A stretch of 38,421 bases of DNA from an uncultured Rhodospirillaceae bacterium (GTDB lineage Bacteria > Pseudomonadota > Alphaproteobacteria > CAAGCB01 > CAG-977): positions 1 through 38,421 of the forward strand of contig URSF01000025.1 in assembly GCA_900550445.1 (NCBI GenBank). The letters are read 5' to 3'. Position numbers and translations under genes: made by a program. The notes beneath the pieces were generated by a model. It was not told where the DNA came from. It searched no databases and saw only the letters and a list, made by a program, of their open reading frames with translations. Of the stretch, positions 22,339-30,928 are shown in pieces. Within the stretch, counting starts at the first letter, position 1, and every line of letters begins with the position of its first letter.

Positions 22339-23130
22339 TTAACACCCGTTTAACTTCGATGTTTTTAAGGCAAAAACATTTTTATACATTTTATCACGGA
22401 GCAAAGGAGGCATTGATTTAAGCAAATCATACTGAGAATAAAAATAGTAAAGGATCAGAGAGGCAATACGCATTGCAATATTTGCATCATTACGTTGGGA
22501 TTGGGGAAAATAAGATTGAAGGGCATAAGGACTGTGGTGTTTGTACGCGCATAGCAACTGATACATTTTTCGTTCCATGAAAATATGGGATAGAATCTCC
22601 CTTTCCTCCTCTGACAAAGACGGATCGTTTTGTTTTTCGGAAAGCTGTTTTTCCATCTTTTCCAGGGTAGAACCGTGCCAGACTTTCCTATAATTTTTTC
22701 GGTTTAAGTAATCCGCATCACTTTTAAATGTGACATTCGGTAATTTAAAGCGTTCCGGGTTTATTTGTTTAATTTTATACAAATATTTTCCTGCTTTTGC
22801 GGGCTGTTGGCTTAGATGAGGAAGACTTTCAATCCACCCGAAATCAAAAAATTCGTTAATTTTTTCTTCTGTATTGCAAATCAAAAGCCATTCAAAAACG
22901 ATGAAGAGTTCAAACATTTGGCAAGCAATGATGCCGCCGCTGTACGGGTCGGCCGAAGCTAAGTATAAAACGCTTCTGGCCGCATCAAGAGCGCGTTTAA
23001 AAAATAAGATTTTTATACTATCCTTTGATGTTCTTTCAGGAAAATTTTGTTTTTCCCCAAATCTGCACAGCTTTTTTAAGGTGTTCCTTAGATCTTCCGT
23101 AGAGCAGTCAAAATAATTTTTCATACACAT
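22339..23130 (-). CDS. Leftward cargo gene, DUF5677-like protein
   Basis: The product has 263 residues from ATG 23130 (a GTG at 23169 and an ATG at 23124 are alternatives; none has a clear ribosome site). It is helix-rich and resembles DUF5677-type proteins: KRALDAARSVLYLASADPYSGGIIACQMFELFIVFEWLL, NYRKVWHGSTLEKMEKQL, and LLCAYKHHSPYALQSYF. It runs against the late operon and is AT-richer by eye, so it is a moron. An 11-base repeat, CCCGTTTAACA followed by CCCGTTTAAC, overlaps its 3' end (22334-22354). Function unknown; defence or lysogenic conversion is possible. Confidence 0.65.
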   Translation of the reverse strand: MCMKNYFDCSTEDLRNTLKKLCRFGEKQNFPERTSKDSIKILFFKRALDAARSVLYLASADPYSGGIIACQMFELFIVFEWLLICNTEEKINEFFDFGWIESLPHLSQQPAKAGKYLYKIKQINPERFKLPNVTFKSDADYLNRKNYRKVWHGSTLEKMEKQLSEKQNDPSLSEEEREILSHIFMERKMYQLLCAYKHHSPYALQSYFPQSQRNDANIAMRIASLILYYFYSQYDLLKSMPPLLRDKMYKNVFALKTSKLNGC

Positions 23131-23133
23131 TTT

Positions 23134-23158
23134 AAGAAAAACAGGGGCATTCCCCCTG
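23134..23158 (-). terminator. Terminator-like hairpin just upstream of the DUF5677-like gene
   Basis: Read leftward, CAGGGG and CCCCTG pair around a 5-base loop and are followed by TTTTTCTT, four bases before the gene start. It would stop or attenuate transcription entering the gene, unless the gene's promoter lies within a very short space. It overlaps the repeated 24-base element. Confidence 0.5.
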
Positions 23159-23175
23159 ACAAATGACACAATTTT
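23152..23175. repeat. Second copy of the 24-base element
   Basis: CCCCC plus TGACAAATGACACAATTTT, identical to 16240-16263. Here too it lies between a leftward cargo gene and the start of a rightward phage operon, but the long C tract is only five bases and the downstream terminator hairpin is absent. Confidence 0.8.
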
Positions 23176-23244
23176 GAACGATTCCCGAATGCCTTATGGT
23201 GTCCTTATCGGTTGCAAAATGCAAGAACTTTTAAGGAGGCCGTT

Positions 23245-23466
23245 ATGGCAAACAAGGAAAACGAAGTGCCGAAAAATGAAGCGGAAGCAAAAAAGGTTTC
23301 CGCCGGCATCGGCAAAGCAGACGTTTTAAAAATTCTGCGTGACAACAAAATTGAAATCATCGGGCGCAAAGGCGTTGCCGAACATGATGTGCTGTCTTTT
23401 GCCGAACGGGAAAACGACGTCATTGTCGTGACCTGCGACGGGCGCAAACACGTTTTGAAAAAATAA
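23245..23466 (+). CDS. Small structural-region protein, unknown
   Basis: The 73-residue protein starts after AAGGAGG at ideal spacing (ATG 23245). The N-terminus is charged (MANKENEVPKNEAEAKK), the rest a small alpha/beta unit (KADVLKILRDNKIEIIGRKGVAEHDVLSF...DVIVVTCDGRKHVLKK). It precedes the protease-capsid gene and may be a head accessory. I do not recognise a family. Confidence 0.65.
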   Translation: MANKENEVPKNEAEAKKVSAGIGKADVLKILRDNKIEIIGRKGVAEHDVLSFAERENDVIVVTCDGRKHVLKK

Positions 23467-23477
23467 GGGGCGCGGGA

Positions 23478-25340
23478 ATGGGTACGACTTTTCTGGAAGC
23501 TCTGGAAACAACGGAAAAAGGCGCGAAACGCTTTAAAATCCGCGTCATTTCCGCAGGCGTTTCCAAAAACGGAAATTATTATTCCCCGGCCGCCTTGCGC
23601 GAAGCTGCCCCGTTGTTTGAGGGCGTGCGCGTTCTGGTTCGTTCCGACGAGGAACACATTCAGGGCAAAGGAAAGGATTTCCGCAACCTGATCGGCCGGT
23701 TGGCAAATCCCCGTTTTATTGAAAGCACGGCAGAAATTCAGGCTGATTTTGAACTGATCGAACCGAACGGCGCGATTGCCGTAAAACTGCGCGAAGCGTT
23801 TGACGGCGGCATGACGGGATTGTTCGGATTTTCGATTGACGCAGCGGCTTTAGCAAAACCGGTGCGCATCAACGGGCAAACGGTTCGCGAAGCCTGCAAA
23901 ATCACGCAGGTCAAATCCGTTGACCTGATCGTTGAGCCGGGCGCGAACGGCGGCATCATCGACTTTATTGAAGCAGTGAATGAAGAAGGGCAAACAATGA
24001 GAGAGAAAGAAACAAAAGAAGAAACAAACGTTCAGGAAGCCGCGCCGGCAATTACGGCGCAGGAGATTGACGATAAAATCCGAATGGTCGAAGCGCGCGC
24101 GAACGCCAAAGCCACGATTGCCGCCAGTTCTTTGCCGGAGATGGCGAAAACGCGGTTGAAAAAGCATTTTGAAACATTGGCTGATTTTAAAGAAGCCGAC
24201 GTCGAAACCGCCATTAAGGACGAACTGGACTATTTGGCGAAATTTACGGAAGCAAACGTCAAAGATTTGGGTGCGGGACGTACGGCGGTAACAAAAGACC
24301 GTTTGGAAACGGTTTCGGAACGATTGGATGCGTTTTTTGACGAAGGGCACAAAGACCACCGTCAAGCGTTGTCGTTCAAGGAAGCGTATGTTGATTTGAC
24401 AGGCGATGCCAAAGTTTCCGGACGTGTTGAAAATTTCACCGAAGCATTGACTTCAACGTCTTTCAGCAATGTTTTGGGTGACGCCATTACCCGCCGTTTG
24501 GTCAAAGAATACAATAACAAAACCCAACTGGACGCTTGGCGCAAATTCGCAAGCATTGTTCCCGTTTCGGATTTCCGCGAACAGAAACGCGTCCGCATGG
24601 GCGGCTACGGCGATTTGGCCGCGGTCAGCGAAGCGGCGGCGTATGCGGCCGTGACCAGTCCGACGGACGACGTTGCGAAGTATTCGGCTTCCAAGCGCGG
24701 CGGATTGGAAAAGATTACGCTGGAAATGATTAAAAACGACGACGTCGGCGCGATCCGTCAGATTCCTGTAAAACTGGCTCGGGCGGCAAAAAGGACGTTA
24801 TCCAAGTTTGCTTTCAATCTGATTGTTTCCAACCCGACACTGGGGGATTCAAAGACGCTGTTCCATGCCGACCACGGTAATTTGGGATCGGAAGCTTTGT
24901 CGGCAGCAAGCTTTACGGCGCGCCGTCTGGCAATGATGAAACAAAAAGAAGCCGGTTCAAACGAGGTGCTGTCCATTCCGCCGGCATTCTTGTTGGTGCC
25001 GCCGGAATTGGAAGAAACGGCTTATAATCTGTTTGTCCGCAATACAAACAACGATCCGCAGTACGTCCAGACGGTCAAACCGGAGATTATTCCGATTTGG
25101 TATGCAACAGATGCCGATGACTGGTATCTGGCTGCGGATCCTGCCGACATCACCGGTATTGAAATCGGATTTTTGGACGGTAACGAAGAACCGGAATTAT
25201 TTGTTCAAGATAATCCGACTTCGGGCAGTGTGTTCACGAATGACCAGATTACCTACAAAATCCGCCATATCTACGGTGGGGCAGTCATTGATTACCGCGC
25301 ATTCCAAGGATCTGTCGTAACACAACAAAGCGGCGGTTAA
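23478..25340 (+). CDS. Prohead protease fused to major capsid protein
   Basis: This is a 620-residue fusion. Residues 1-165 look like a phage head maturation serine protease (ISAGVSKNGNYYSPAAL, His60 near EEHIQG, GLFGFSIDAAAL with Ser119, VKSVDLIVEPGANGG). Residues 175-290 are charged and helical, like a scaffold. Residues 300-620 read as a capsid protein (FTEALTSTSFSNVLGDAITRRLVKEY, KFASIVPVSDFREQKRVRMGGYGD, LFHADHGNLG, IRHIYGGAVIDYRAF). An in-frame ATG at 23997 with AGAAGGG 6 bases before it could make the scaffold-capsid part alone. Mu has separate genes for these steps. Confidence 0.85.
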   Translation: MGTTFLEALETTEKGAKRFKIRVISAGVSKNGNYYSPAALREAAPLFEGVRVLVRSDEEHIQGKGKDFRNLIGRLANPRFIESTAEIQADFELIEPNGAIAVKLREAFDGGMTGLFGFSIDAAALAKPVRINGQTVREACKITQVKSVDLIVEPGANGGIIDFIEAVNEEGQTMREKETKEETNVQEAAPAITAQEIDDKIRMVEARANAKATIAASSLPEMAKTRLKKHFETLADFKEADVETAIKDELDYLAKFTEANVKDLGAGRTAVTKDRLETVSERLDAFFDEGHKDHRQALSFKEAYVDLTGDAKVSGRVENFTEALTSTSFSNVLGDAITRRLVKEYNNKTQLDAWRKFASIVPVSDFREQKRVRMGGYGDLAAVSEAAAYAAVTSPTDDVAKYSASKRGGLEKITLEMIKNDDVGAIRQIPVKLARAAKRTLSKFAFNLIVSNPTLGDSKTLFHADHGNLGSEALSAASFTARRLAMMKQKEAGSNEVLSIPPAFLLVPPELEETAYNLFVRNTNNDPQYVQTVKPEIIPIWYATDADDWYLAADPADITGIEIGFLDGNEEPELFVQDNPTSGSVFTNDQITYKIRHIYGGAVIDYRAFQGSVVTQQSGG

Positions 25341-25359
25341 TTAACGAAAGGGCAAGCCG

Positions 25360-25998
25360 ATGAAGGCGGATATTCAAAAATTGACGGATATTTTGGCGAT
25401 TGACGCCGAAGGACGGTTTTCTGATGAAGACCGCGCCGCCGCCATAGAGCTTGCCCTTTTCAGGTATTCTTCGGATCGGCCGCGCATTGCCAAAGAAACA
25501 GTGGAATTTAAAGGACTTCGCATTCTTTCTTTGCCGCAAGATTGGCAAGCGGATTTTTCCCGCGTTCTGGACATTCGCACAGACGGTGGCACACGTATTG
25601 ATTTTGACGTTTCCGCAGAAAAGATCGTCATCAACGGCTTTGTAAAAACGGGCGACAAAATTGTTATCACATACACCTTGCCCCACGTTTTAACAGAAAC
25701 GCAGGATACAATCCCTTTTATAGATCGCGAAGCCGTGGCGAATTGGGCGGCGGCGTTTTTGCTGGACGGCATGGCGGCCGGATATGCGGGATCAATCGCA
25801 TCGACAATTTCTTCGGACAGCGTGGAACACGGAGCAAAAGCGAACAATTATCATACGCAGGCTGCGGCTTGTCGTAAGTTTTACCGCGATCACATGGGAT
25901 TGGACGACAAACGAAACGCCGCGGCGGGAACAACAGTCGTCATCAAGCGTTTGGGTACAAGCGGACGGATCGGCATCATCAGACGGGAGAGCGAATAA
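25360..25998 (+). CDS. Head-tail connector-type protein
   Basis: The 212-residue protein follows the capsid. It begins KADIQKLTDILAIDAEGRFSDEDRAAAIELALFRYSSDRP, a helical start like head completion (gp6-type) proteins, has a strand-rich middle and a C-terminal helix with HTQAAACRKFYRDHMGLDD. The role is inferred from position and layout. Confidence 0.6.
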   Translation: MKADIQKLTDILAIDAEGRFSDEDRAAAIELALFRYSSDRPRIAKETVEFKGLRILSLPQDWQADFSRVLDIRTDGGTRIDFDVSAEKIVINGFVKTGDKIVITYTLPHVLTETQDTIPFIDREAVANWAAAFLLDGMAAGYAGSIASTISSDSVEHGAKANNYHTQAAACRKFYRDHMGLDDKRNAAAGTTVVIKRLGTSGRIGIIRRESE

Positions 25999-26510
25999 TG
26001 GCAAATTCCGTTTATGAAATCACCGGAGCCGTTGAATTGACCGAAGCGTTTAAAAAAGCCCCCGAAATTGTCGAAAAAGTCGGCGTTCGCGCGATTATCA
26101 AAGCAACGGCTTTGCTGGAACGCGAAGTCAAAGAACGCACGCCGTTCGGCGTTACCGGATTATTGCGCCAAAGCATCACGGCGCAAAAGCCGTATCGTTC
26201 AGGCGTTGATAATCTGATCGGTGTTGTCTCTTCGCCGCTTGATTACGCCGTTTGCGTTGAATTAGGGACAAAGCCGCATTTTCCGCCGATAGAGCCGATC
26301 AAAGAATGGGTTTTAAAAAAGTTGGGCTTACCGGTTGTCGAAGTCGAACCTGTTGCGCGGGCGATAGCTTGGAAAATAAAGGCGCACGGAACCAAAGGCG
26401 CAAAGATGTTTGCAAGGGCTTTTGAAGCAAACAAGGGGCAAGTTGAACGTATTTTAAGCGTTGTACCGGAACAAGTGGCGCGAGAGATCAAAAAGGCGGC
26501 CAAGAAATGA
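25998..26510 (+). CDS. HK97 gp10-like head-tail joining protein
   Basis: The 170-residue protein contains the gp10 pattern: ATALLEREVKERTPFGVTGLLRQSITAQ, GVVSSPLDYAVCVELGTKPHFPPIEPIKEWVLKKL and a helical C-terminus. It joins head and tail or acts as a tail-completion factor. Start and previous stop overlap (TAATG). Confidence 0.8.
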   Translation: MANSVYEITGAVELTEAFKKAPEIVEKVGVRAIIKATALLEREVKERTPFGVTGLLRQSITAQKPYRSGVDNLIGVVSSPLDYAVCVELGTKPHFPPIEPIKEWVLKKLGLPVVEVEPVARAIAWKIKAHGTKGAKMFARAFEANKGQVERILSVVPEQVAREIKKAAKK

Positions 26511-27058
26511 AAACACAGGAAATCAGAAACGAAATCATCAAAACATTATCGGAAATTCCCGATATCGGGAAAATCCAGCCGTTTGAACGCTATGCCCGAG
26601 AGCCGACGACTTTAAAAAATTTTTACATCAAAGAAAAAGAACTTTGCGGCTGGTACGTTCGTCGTACTTCCGTTCGGGAAGAAGCTTGGACATCTGGCAG
26701 AAACAAAGTGTTTCAGGATTGGCAGATTGTCGGGTTTATGGGGTTAAGTGATGCTGATGCGTCTGAAATCCTTTTCAACGCCAAAATCGACGCGATCAGG
26801 CGTGCGTTTCGGACATGTGCTTTACAATCCGCCGATGAAACCGGATACGTTCAGGTCTCTGCCATTCAGCCGGTTATGTTTTGCGGCATTTTGTGCCACA
26901 CGGCGGAACTGACTTTGCAAACGGTTTCTTATGTTGAAATCGAAGCGGATCAGAACTTTGACCTGACAGATTTTCTGTTATGCAAAACGGACTATGACGC
27001 GGGATTGACCGCCGAAGACATGATTGAATTAGGAGGAACAAATGCAGGCAAAAATTAA
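26507..27058 (+). CDS. Tail terminator/completion-type protein
   Basis: The 183-residue protein starts with a 4-base overlap after the gp10-like gene and precedes DUF2635 and the sheath gene, the place of the tail terminator (gpU-like) in such phages. It has an N-terminal helix (TQEIRNEIIKTLSEI) and mixed strands (WQIVGFMGLSDADASEILFNAKIDAIRRAF). The assignment is positional. Confidence 0.55.
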   Translation: MKTQEIRNEIIKTLSEIPDIGKIQPFERYAREPTTLKNFYIKEKELCGWYVRRTSVREEAWTSGRNKVFQDWQIVGFMGLSDADASEILFNAKIDAIRRAFRTCALQSADETGYVQVSAIQPVMFCGILCHTAELTLQTVSYVEIEADQNFDLTDFLLCKTDYDAGLTAEDMIELGGTNAGKN

Positions 27059-27203
27059 ACCCGTCAACAAAAAGCGTGTTCTGGATCCGGCGACCAAAGC
27101 CCCGATCCCCGAAAAGGGCACAACCGTTGAATTAACAACGTATTGGCGGCGGCGGATTATGTCCGGCGAAGTCGAAATTATTACGGAAAAGAAAGGAAGA
27201 TAA
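27042..27203 (+). CDS. DUF2635 family protein (Mu gp38-like)
   Basis: A 53-residue protein: KIKPVNKKRVLDPATKAPIPE then TTYWRRRIMSGEVEI, matching the DUF2635 pattern (VKP...R.VRDP...LPE.G..V....YW.RR...GDV) of the tiny gene before the sheath in Mu-like phages. Ribosome site AGGAGG is upstream; it overlaps the preceding gene by 17 bases and abuts the sheath start. Confidence 0.85.
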   Translation: MQAKIKPVNKKRVLDPATKAPIPEKGTTVELTTYWRRRIMSGEVEIITEKKGR

Positions 27204-28658
27204 ATGGGTGATATTTCTTTTGCACAGATTCCAAACAACTGGCTGGTGCCGTTTGTATGGTGTGAATTCAACTCTGACAATGCCGTTACGGGCGCAAGTG
27301 TTCAGCCGATGAAAATGCTGTTAATCGGGCAAAAGTTGGCTTCCGGCACGGCTGAAACGCTGACGGCGAAAAGAATAAGCTCTGTTGAACAGGGTGAAAC
27401 GCTGTTCGGCAAAGGTTCCATGCTGGCCAGAATGGTCAAGGATGCGAAAAACGCTAACGCCGTAACCGATTTATATGCGATTGGCGTTAATGACGCCGCT
27501 TCCGCAACGGCGGCGACGGCGACAATCACAATCGGCGGAACGGCGACGGAAGGCGGCACGCTCTGTTTATATATTGCGGACTACGTTGTCAAAGCGAGCG
27601 TTTCAAACGCAAACACGGCGTCGGATATTGCGCAGGCTTTGGTTACGGCGATATCCGCTGATGCGGATCTGCCCGTAACGGCGGCGGCAGAGGCCGGCGT
27701 CGTAACGTTGACCGCCAAGCACAAAGGCGAATGCGGCAATATGCCCGTTCATTTGAATTATTATGACGGAGAAGTTCTGCCCGCCGGCGTTACGGTTGAA
27801 ATTGCCGATTTAACGGGCGGAAAGACAAATCCGGACATTGGTGACGTGATCGCCGTTTTGGGCGACGTCCACTATAATTTTATCGCAATGCCGTACACGG
27901 ACGGAGCTTCTCTTTCGGCTTTAAAGTCGGAACTGGAAAGCCGCTGGTCAGCCTTGCGCGCGATTGAAGGAATGGCCTTCGGAGCCGTTGACGGCGATCT
28001 GTCGTCTTTAGGAGAAAAAGGCTCCGGTTTGAACGATAAGCACCTTACACTCCTGTGCGCGCACGGTTTGAAAAGTCCTTCGTACAGCATTGCGGCCTCT
28101 TATATGGCTACGGTCGCTTTGTATGCTTCAAATGATCCCGCCGCGCCGTTTCGTTACGGTTTAAACGGTATCATGACCGGATCGGCCGAAGAACAGTTCA
28201 CTGACGAAGAAAGAAATCTCCTGCTGCATGACGGCATTTCAACGTTTACACGATCTGCTGACGGAACGGCAATTATTGAACAGGCGATTACGACCTATAA
28301 AACCAACAGCGCAGGTGCGGCGGATACGGCTTATCAGGATATCAACGTACCGTTGGTTTTGGGATATTTGCGTTATGACTGGCGTAACTATATCGCCAGA
28401 AAATACCAAAACTGGAAACTTGGAGATGACGGAGCGACAGGCGCAAAAGTCATGACCCCGGCAACGATGAAAGCCGAAGCGATCGTTTGGTTTAAAACGC
28501 ACGCTGAAAACGGGTTGGTCGAAAACTTTGAAGAATTCAAGAAAAACCTGAAAGTCGAACGCAACGCGTCAAACCGCAACAGACTGGATGTTCTGTTACC
28601 GCCTGATTTGATGAACAAGCTGGACGTTGTGGCAACGCAAATCGCTTTTATACGATAA
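27204..28658 (+). CDS. Tail sheath protein (Mu gpL-like)
   Basis: The 484-residue protein begins DISFAQIPNNWLVPFVWCEFNSDNA, as in Mu sheath proteins, with the typical Ala/Thr-rich inserted domain (ATATITIGGTATEGGTLCLYIADYVVKASVSNANTASDIA). The C-terminus has the sheath pattern YQDINVPLVLGYLRYDWRNYIARKY and ends in LDVVATQIAFIR. It shows that the phage has a contractile tail. Confidence 0.93.
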   Translation: MGDISFAQIPNNWLVPFVWCEFNSDNAVTGASVQPMKMLLIGQKLASGTAETLTAKRISSVEQGETLFGKGSMLARMVKDAKNANAVTDLYAIGVNDAASATAATATITIGGTATEGGTLCLYIADYVVKASVSNANTASDIAQALVTAISADADLPVTAAAEAGVVTLTAKHKGECGNMPVHLNYYDGEVLPAGVTVEIADLTGGKTNPDIGDVIAVLGDVHYNFIAMPYTDGASLSALKSELESRWSALRAIEGMAFGAVDGDLSSLGEKGSGLNDKHLTLLCAHGLKSPSYSIAASYMATVALYASNDPAAPFRYGLNGIMTGSAEEQFTDEERNLLLHDGISTFTRSADGTAIIEQAITTYKTNSAGAADTAYQDINVPLVLGYLRYDWRNYIARKYQNWKLGDDGATGAKVMTPATMKAEAIVWFKTHAENGLVENFEEFKKNLKVERNASNRNRLDVLLPPDLMNKLDVVATQIAFIR

Positions 28659-28667
28659 GGAGGAAAC

Positions 28668-29033
28668 ATGGGATTAAGAGTAGCCGGATCAATCGAAGTC
28701 AAAACGGACGGCAGCATTTTGGAAGCCAAAGGCCAGTGGTCTTATAATCTCGGCCACCCGAAGCGCGAGCCGATATACGGCGCGAACCTAAAGGTGATGG
28801 GATACAAGGAAACGGCGCAGGAACCCTACATTGAGGGCGAAATCCAAGACAGCGAAGAATTGGATGTGGCTGCAATCGTTCAGATGAAGGATAAAACCGT
28901 TACGTTGTCTTTACAAAACGGCAAAACGATTTCGCTTAAAAACGCATTTTACAGCGGGGACGGAACCGTAACCTGCGAAGAAGGGACTTTGCCCGTCAAA
29001 TTCACCGGAACGGATGCGGAGGAGATTGTTTAA
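28668..29033 (+). CDS. Tail tube protein (Mu gpM-like)
   Basis: The 121-residue protein (MGLRVAGSIEVKTDGSILEAKGQWSYNLGHPKREPIYG) follows the sheath gene, as the tube does in Mu. It is a small beta-rich protein with the family's GQWSYNLG...KREPI segment. AAGGAGG precedes the start. Confidence 0.88.
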   Translation: MGLRVAGSIEVKTDGSILEAKGQWSYNLGHPKREPIYGANLKVMGYKETAQEPYIEGEIQDSEELDVAAIVQMKDKTVTLSLQNGKTISLKNAFYSGDGTVTCEEGTLPVKFTGTDAEEIV

Positions 29034-29357
29034 ATGGTTGTTAAATACACGCTTAAAACTCCGATTTCATGGGGTGAAAATGAAACAATCACCGAATTGA
29101 CCGTCCGCCGTCCGACCGCCGGCGATTTCAGAGGCATTGAATTGAAAAAAAATGTCGAAGTGTCCTTTGACGATATGCTGACTTTGGCAAGTCGGACGAC
29201 GGGAACGGAAAAGGCAAAACTGGAACGCATGGACGTTGCCGATATGACGGAGGTTTATTCAATCATATCAAATTTTATCAGTCCTTCCCCGCAGACTGGG
29301 AACGCGGCGTCCGACTGCTTGCCGGATACCCGTTCTATATCGACATTGACCGAATAA
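29034..29357 (+). CDS. Tail assembly chaperone (Mu gp41-like), unshifted product
   Basis: The 107-residue protein is strand-rich at the N-terminus (TELTVRRPTAGDFRGIEL) with a helical rest (SFDDMLTLASRTTGTEKAKLERMDVADMTEVYSIISNF). The last 26 residues are low-complexity and unlike the rest, consistent with an unshifted tail. It starts directly at the tube stop. Such chaperones are made in short and frameshifted forms to guide tape measure assembly. Confidence 0.8.
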   Translation: MVVKYTLKTPISWGENETITELTVRRPTAGDFRGIELKKNVEVSFDDMLTLASRTTGTEKAKLERMDVADMTEVYSIISNFISPSPQTGNAASDCLPDTRSISTLTE

Positions 29358-29452
29358 TGAGCATGGACGCCGAAGACTTGACCTTTTGGGTCAAAATGGC
29401 AGGACAGCGTTTAAAGGAAGAAGAACAATGGCAAACGAGGAAATCAGTTTAA
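29270..29452 (+). other. Likely -1 ribosomal frameshift site and second half of the tail chaperone
   Basis: In the chaperone frame the bases A AAT TTT (29270-29276) form a canonical -1 slippery heptamer. Shifting back one base opens a frame to 29452 without a stop: YQSFPADWERGVRLLAGYP and on to DIDRIMSMDAEDLTFWVKM then AGQRLKEEEQWQTRKSV. This looks like the GpE-type second part of a tail chaperone and has no start of its own before the tape measure. The fused product would be 139 residues. An alternative is reinitiation at the ATG (29357) overlapping the unshifted stop. Confidence 0.7.
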
Positions 29453-30927
29453 AAGTCAAATTGATTGATGCGATGAGCGCAGGCATGAAAAGCCTGTCTT
29501 CGGCTTTGCGCAAAATGACGCTTGGCTTTAAAAACAATTTTGCCGGAGTTTCTTCTTCCTTTACGGCCTTAAAATCATCTTTTTCGACAACATTGTCGGC
29601 ATTAAACGGCATTGTTTTAAAAACGGCCGCTGTCGGCGCGGGGTTGGCTTGGGGATTTAAACGGAACTTTCTGGACGTGGCCTCTATGTTTGAAGACATG
29701 GAAACCGTTTTAACGACATTGGAAGGGTCTTCGGCCAATGCCAAAAAGGCGATGGCGTGGATTTCCGATTTTGCCGTTAAAACACCGTATGAACTCTCGG
29801 ACGTCACGGAAGCTTATAAAAATCTTGTTTCTTCCGGTATTGACCCGATGAACGGCAGTTTGCTGGCGATCGGAGATGCGGCCGCGGCTTCGGGAAAACC
29901 GTTGTTACAGCTGGTTGATGCCGTAGGAAAAGCAAAATCGGGACAGTTTGAACAACTGCGTACGGCAATCGGCGGTATCTATCAAACAATCGGCAACAAA
30001 CTGACTTATACTTTCTTTGATCAAGACAAACAAAAAGTCACTCTTTATGCCGATGTCCATAATATGGAAGCGTTGGAAAAACTGGTCTATGAAGTTTTTG
30101 ACCGAAAAGGCTATTCCGGAGCAATGGAGGGATTGTCCAAAACATGGTCGGGTATGGTTTCAAACCTGTCCGACCAATGGACGCGCTTTTCTAAAATGGT
30201 CATGGAATCGGGCCCGTTTAAATGGCTGAAAAATGAACTGGCCGTTTTATTAAATACGGTTGACGCTATGGCGGATAACGGTTCGTTACAGGTATGGGCG
30301 GAAAAAACGGGAGCGGCCTTTGTCAGCGGTTTTATCACGGCAAAGAATGCCGTTATTGAAATCTGGGCGGCTTTAAAAAGTTTCGGCGGATTCATACAAA
30401 CTCTTGTCGGTTTTGTCGGCGGTTTTAAAAACGCTTTAACAATATTGGCCGCTGTCATGGCGGGGCCGCTTTTGATCGCTTTGGGAATTTTAATGAAATC
30501 TTTGGCGGCGTTCGGTCTGATGTTGCTGACAAATCCGATCGGACAATTTGTCGTTATTCTTTTTGCCGCAGGTGTTGCTTTAAAAAAGATTGCCGAGTGG
30601 TCTTTAAAAATCGCTTCAATTATTGAAGGCGGAACCGGCTGGCTGTTGGAAAAAATTTTCGGACGGCGAAAAAAACAGGAAGAAGCCCAAAAAAACATCG
30701 AAGCGGAAACTTTGCCGGAACTTCCTGCCGATCGTCCCGTTTTGTTTGATGAAACACCCGTCGTCGTTCCGCCCGTTCAGACACAGCGGATTGAAGAATC
30801 CAAAACGCTTCGCACGGAAGTTGTTATTCGCGGGGAAAATCTGCCTGCCGGAATGCGTTTAAACGTTGCAAGTTCCGATGCCGATAGAACGGAAATCGGA
30901 TTAACCAGAACTTTGGCGGGGGCGTAA
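29428..30927 (+). CDS. Tail tape measure protein
   Basis: The 499-residue protein begins NEEISLKVKLIDAMSAGMKSL, then a coiled region and the tape-measure domain (MFEDMETVLTTLEGSSANAKKAMAWISDFAVKTPYELSDVTEAYKNLVSSGIDP...GDAAAASGKPLLQLVDAVGKAKSGQFEQL). Hydrophobic segments lie at about 340-395. ATG 29428 (AAGGAAG upstream) is chosen over 29386. At 499 residues it suggests a rather short tail for a contractile phage. Confidence 0.9.
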   Translation: MANEEISLKVKLIDAMSAGMKSLSSALRKMTLGFKNNFAGVSSSFTALKSSFSTTLSALNGIVLKTAAVGAGLAWGFKRNFLDVASMFEDMETVLTTLEGSSANAKKAMAWISDFAVKTPYELSDVTEAYKNLVSSGIDPMNGSLLAIGDAAAASGKPLLQLVDAVGKAKSGQFEQLRTAIGGIYQTIGNKLTYTFFDQDKQKVTLYADVHNMEALEKLVYEVFDRKGYSGAMEGLSKTWSGMVSNLSDQWTRFSKMVMESGPFKWLKNELAVLLNTVDAMADNGSLQVWAEKTGAAFVSGFITAKNAVIEIWAALKSFGGFIQTLVGFVGGFKNALTILAAVMAGPLLIALGILMKSLAAFGLMLLTNPIGQFVVILFAAGVALKKIAEWSLKIASIIEGGTGWLLEKIFGRRKKQEEAQKNIEAETLPELPADRPVLFDETPVVVPPVQTQRIEESKTLRTEVVIRGENLPAGMRLNVASSDADRTEIGLTRTLAGA

Positions 30928-30928
30928 A

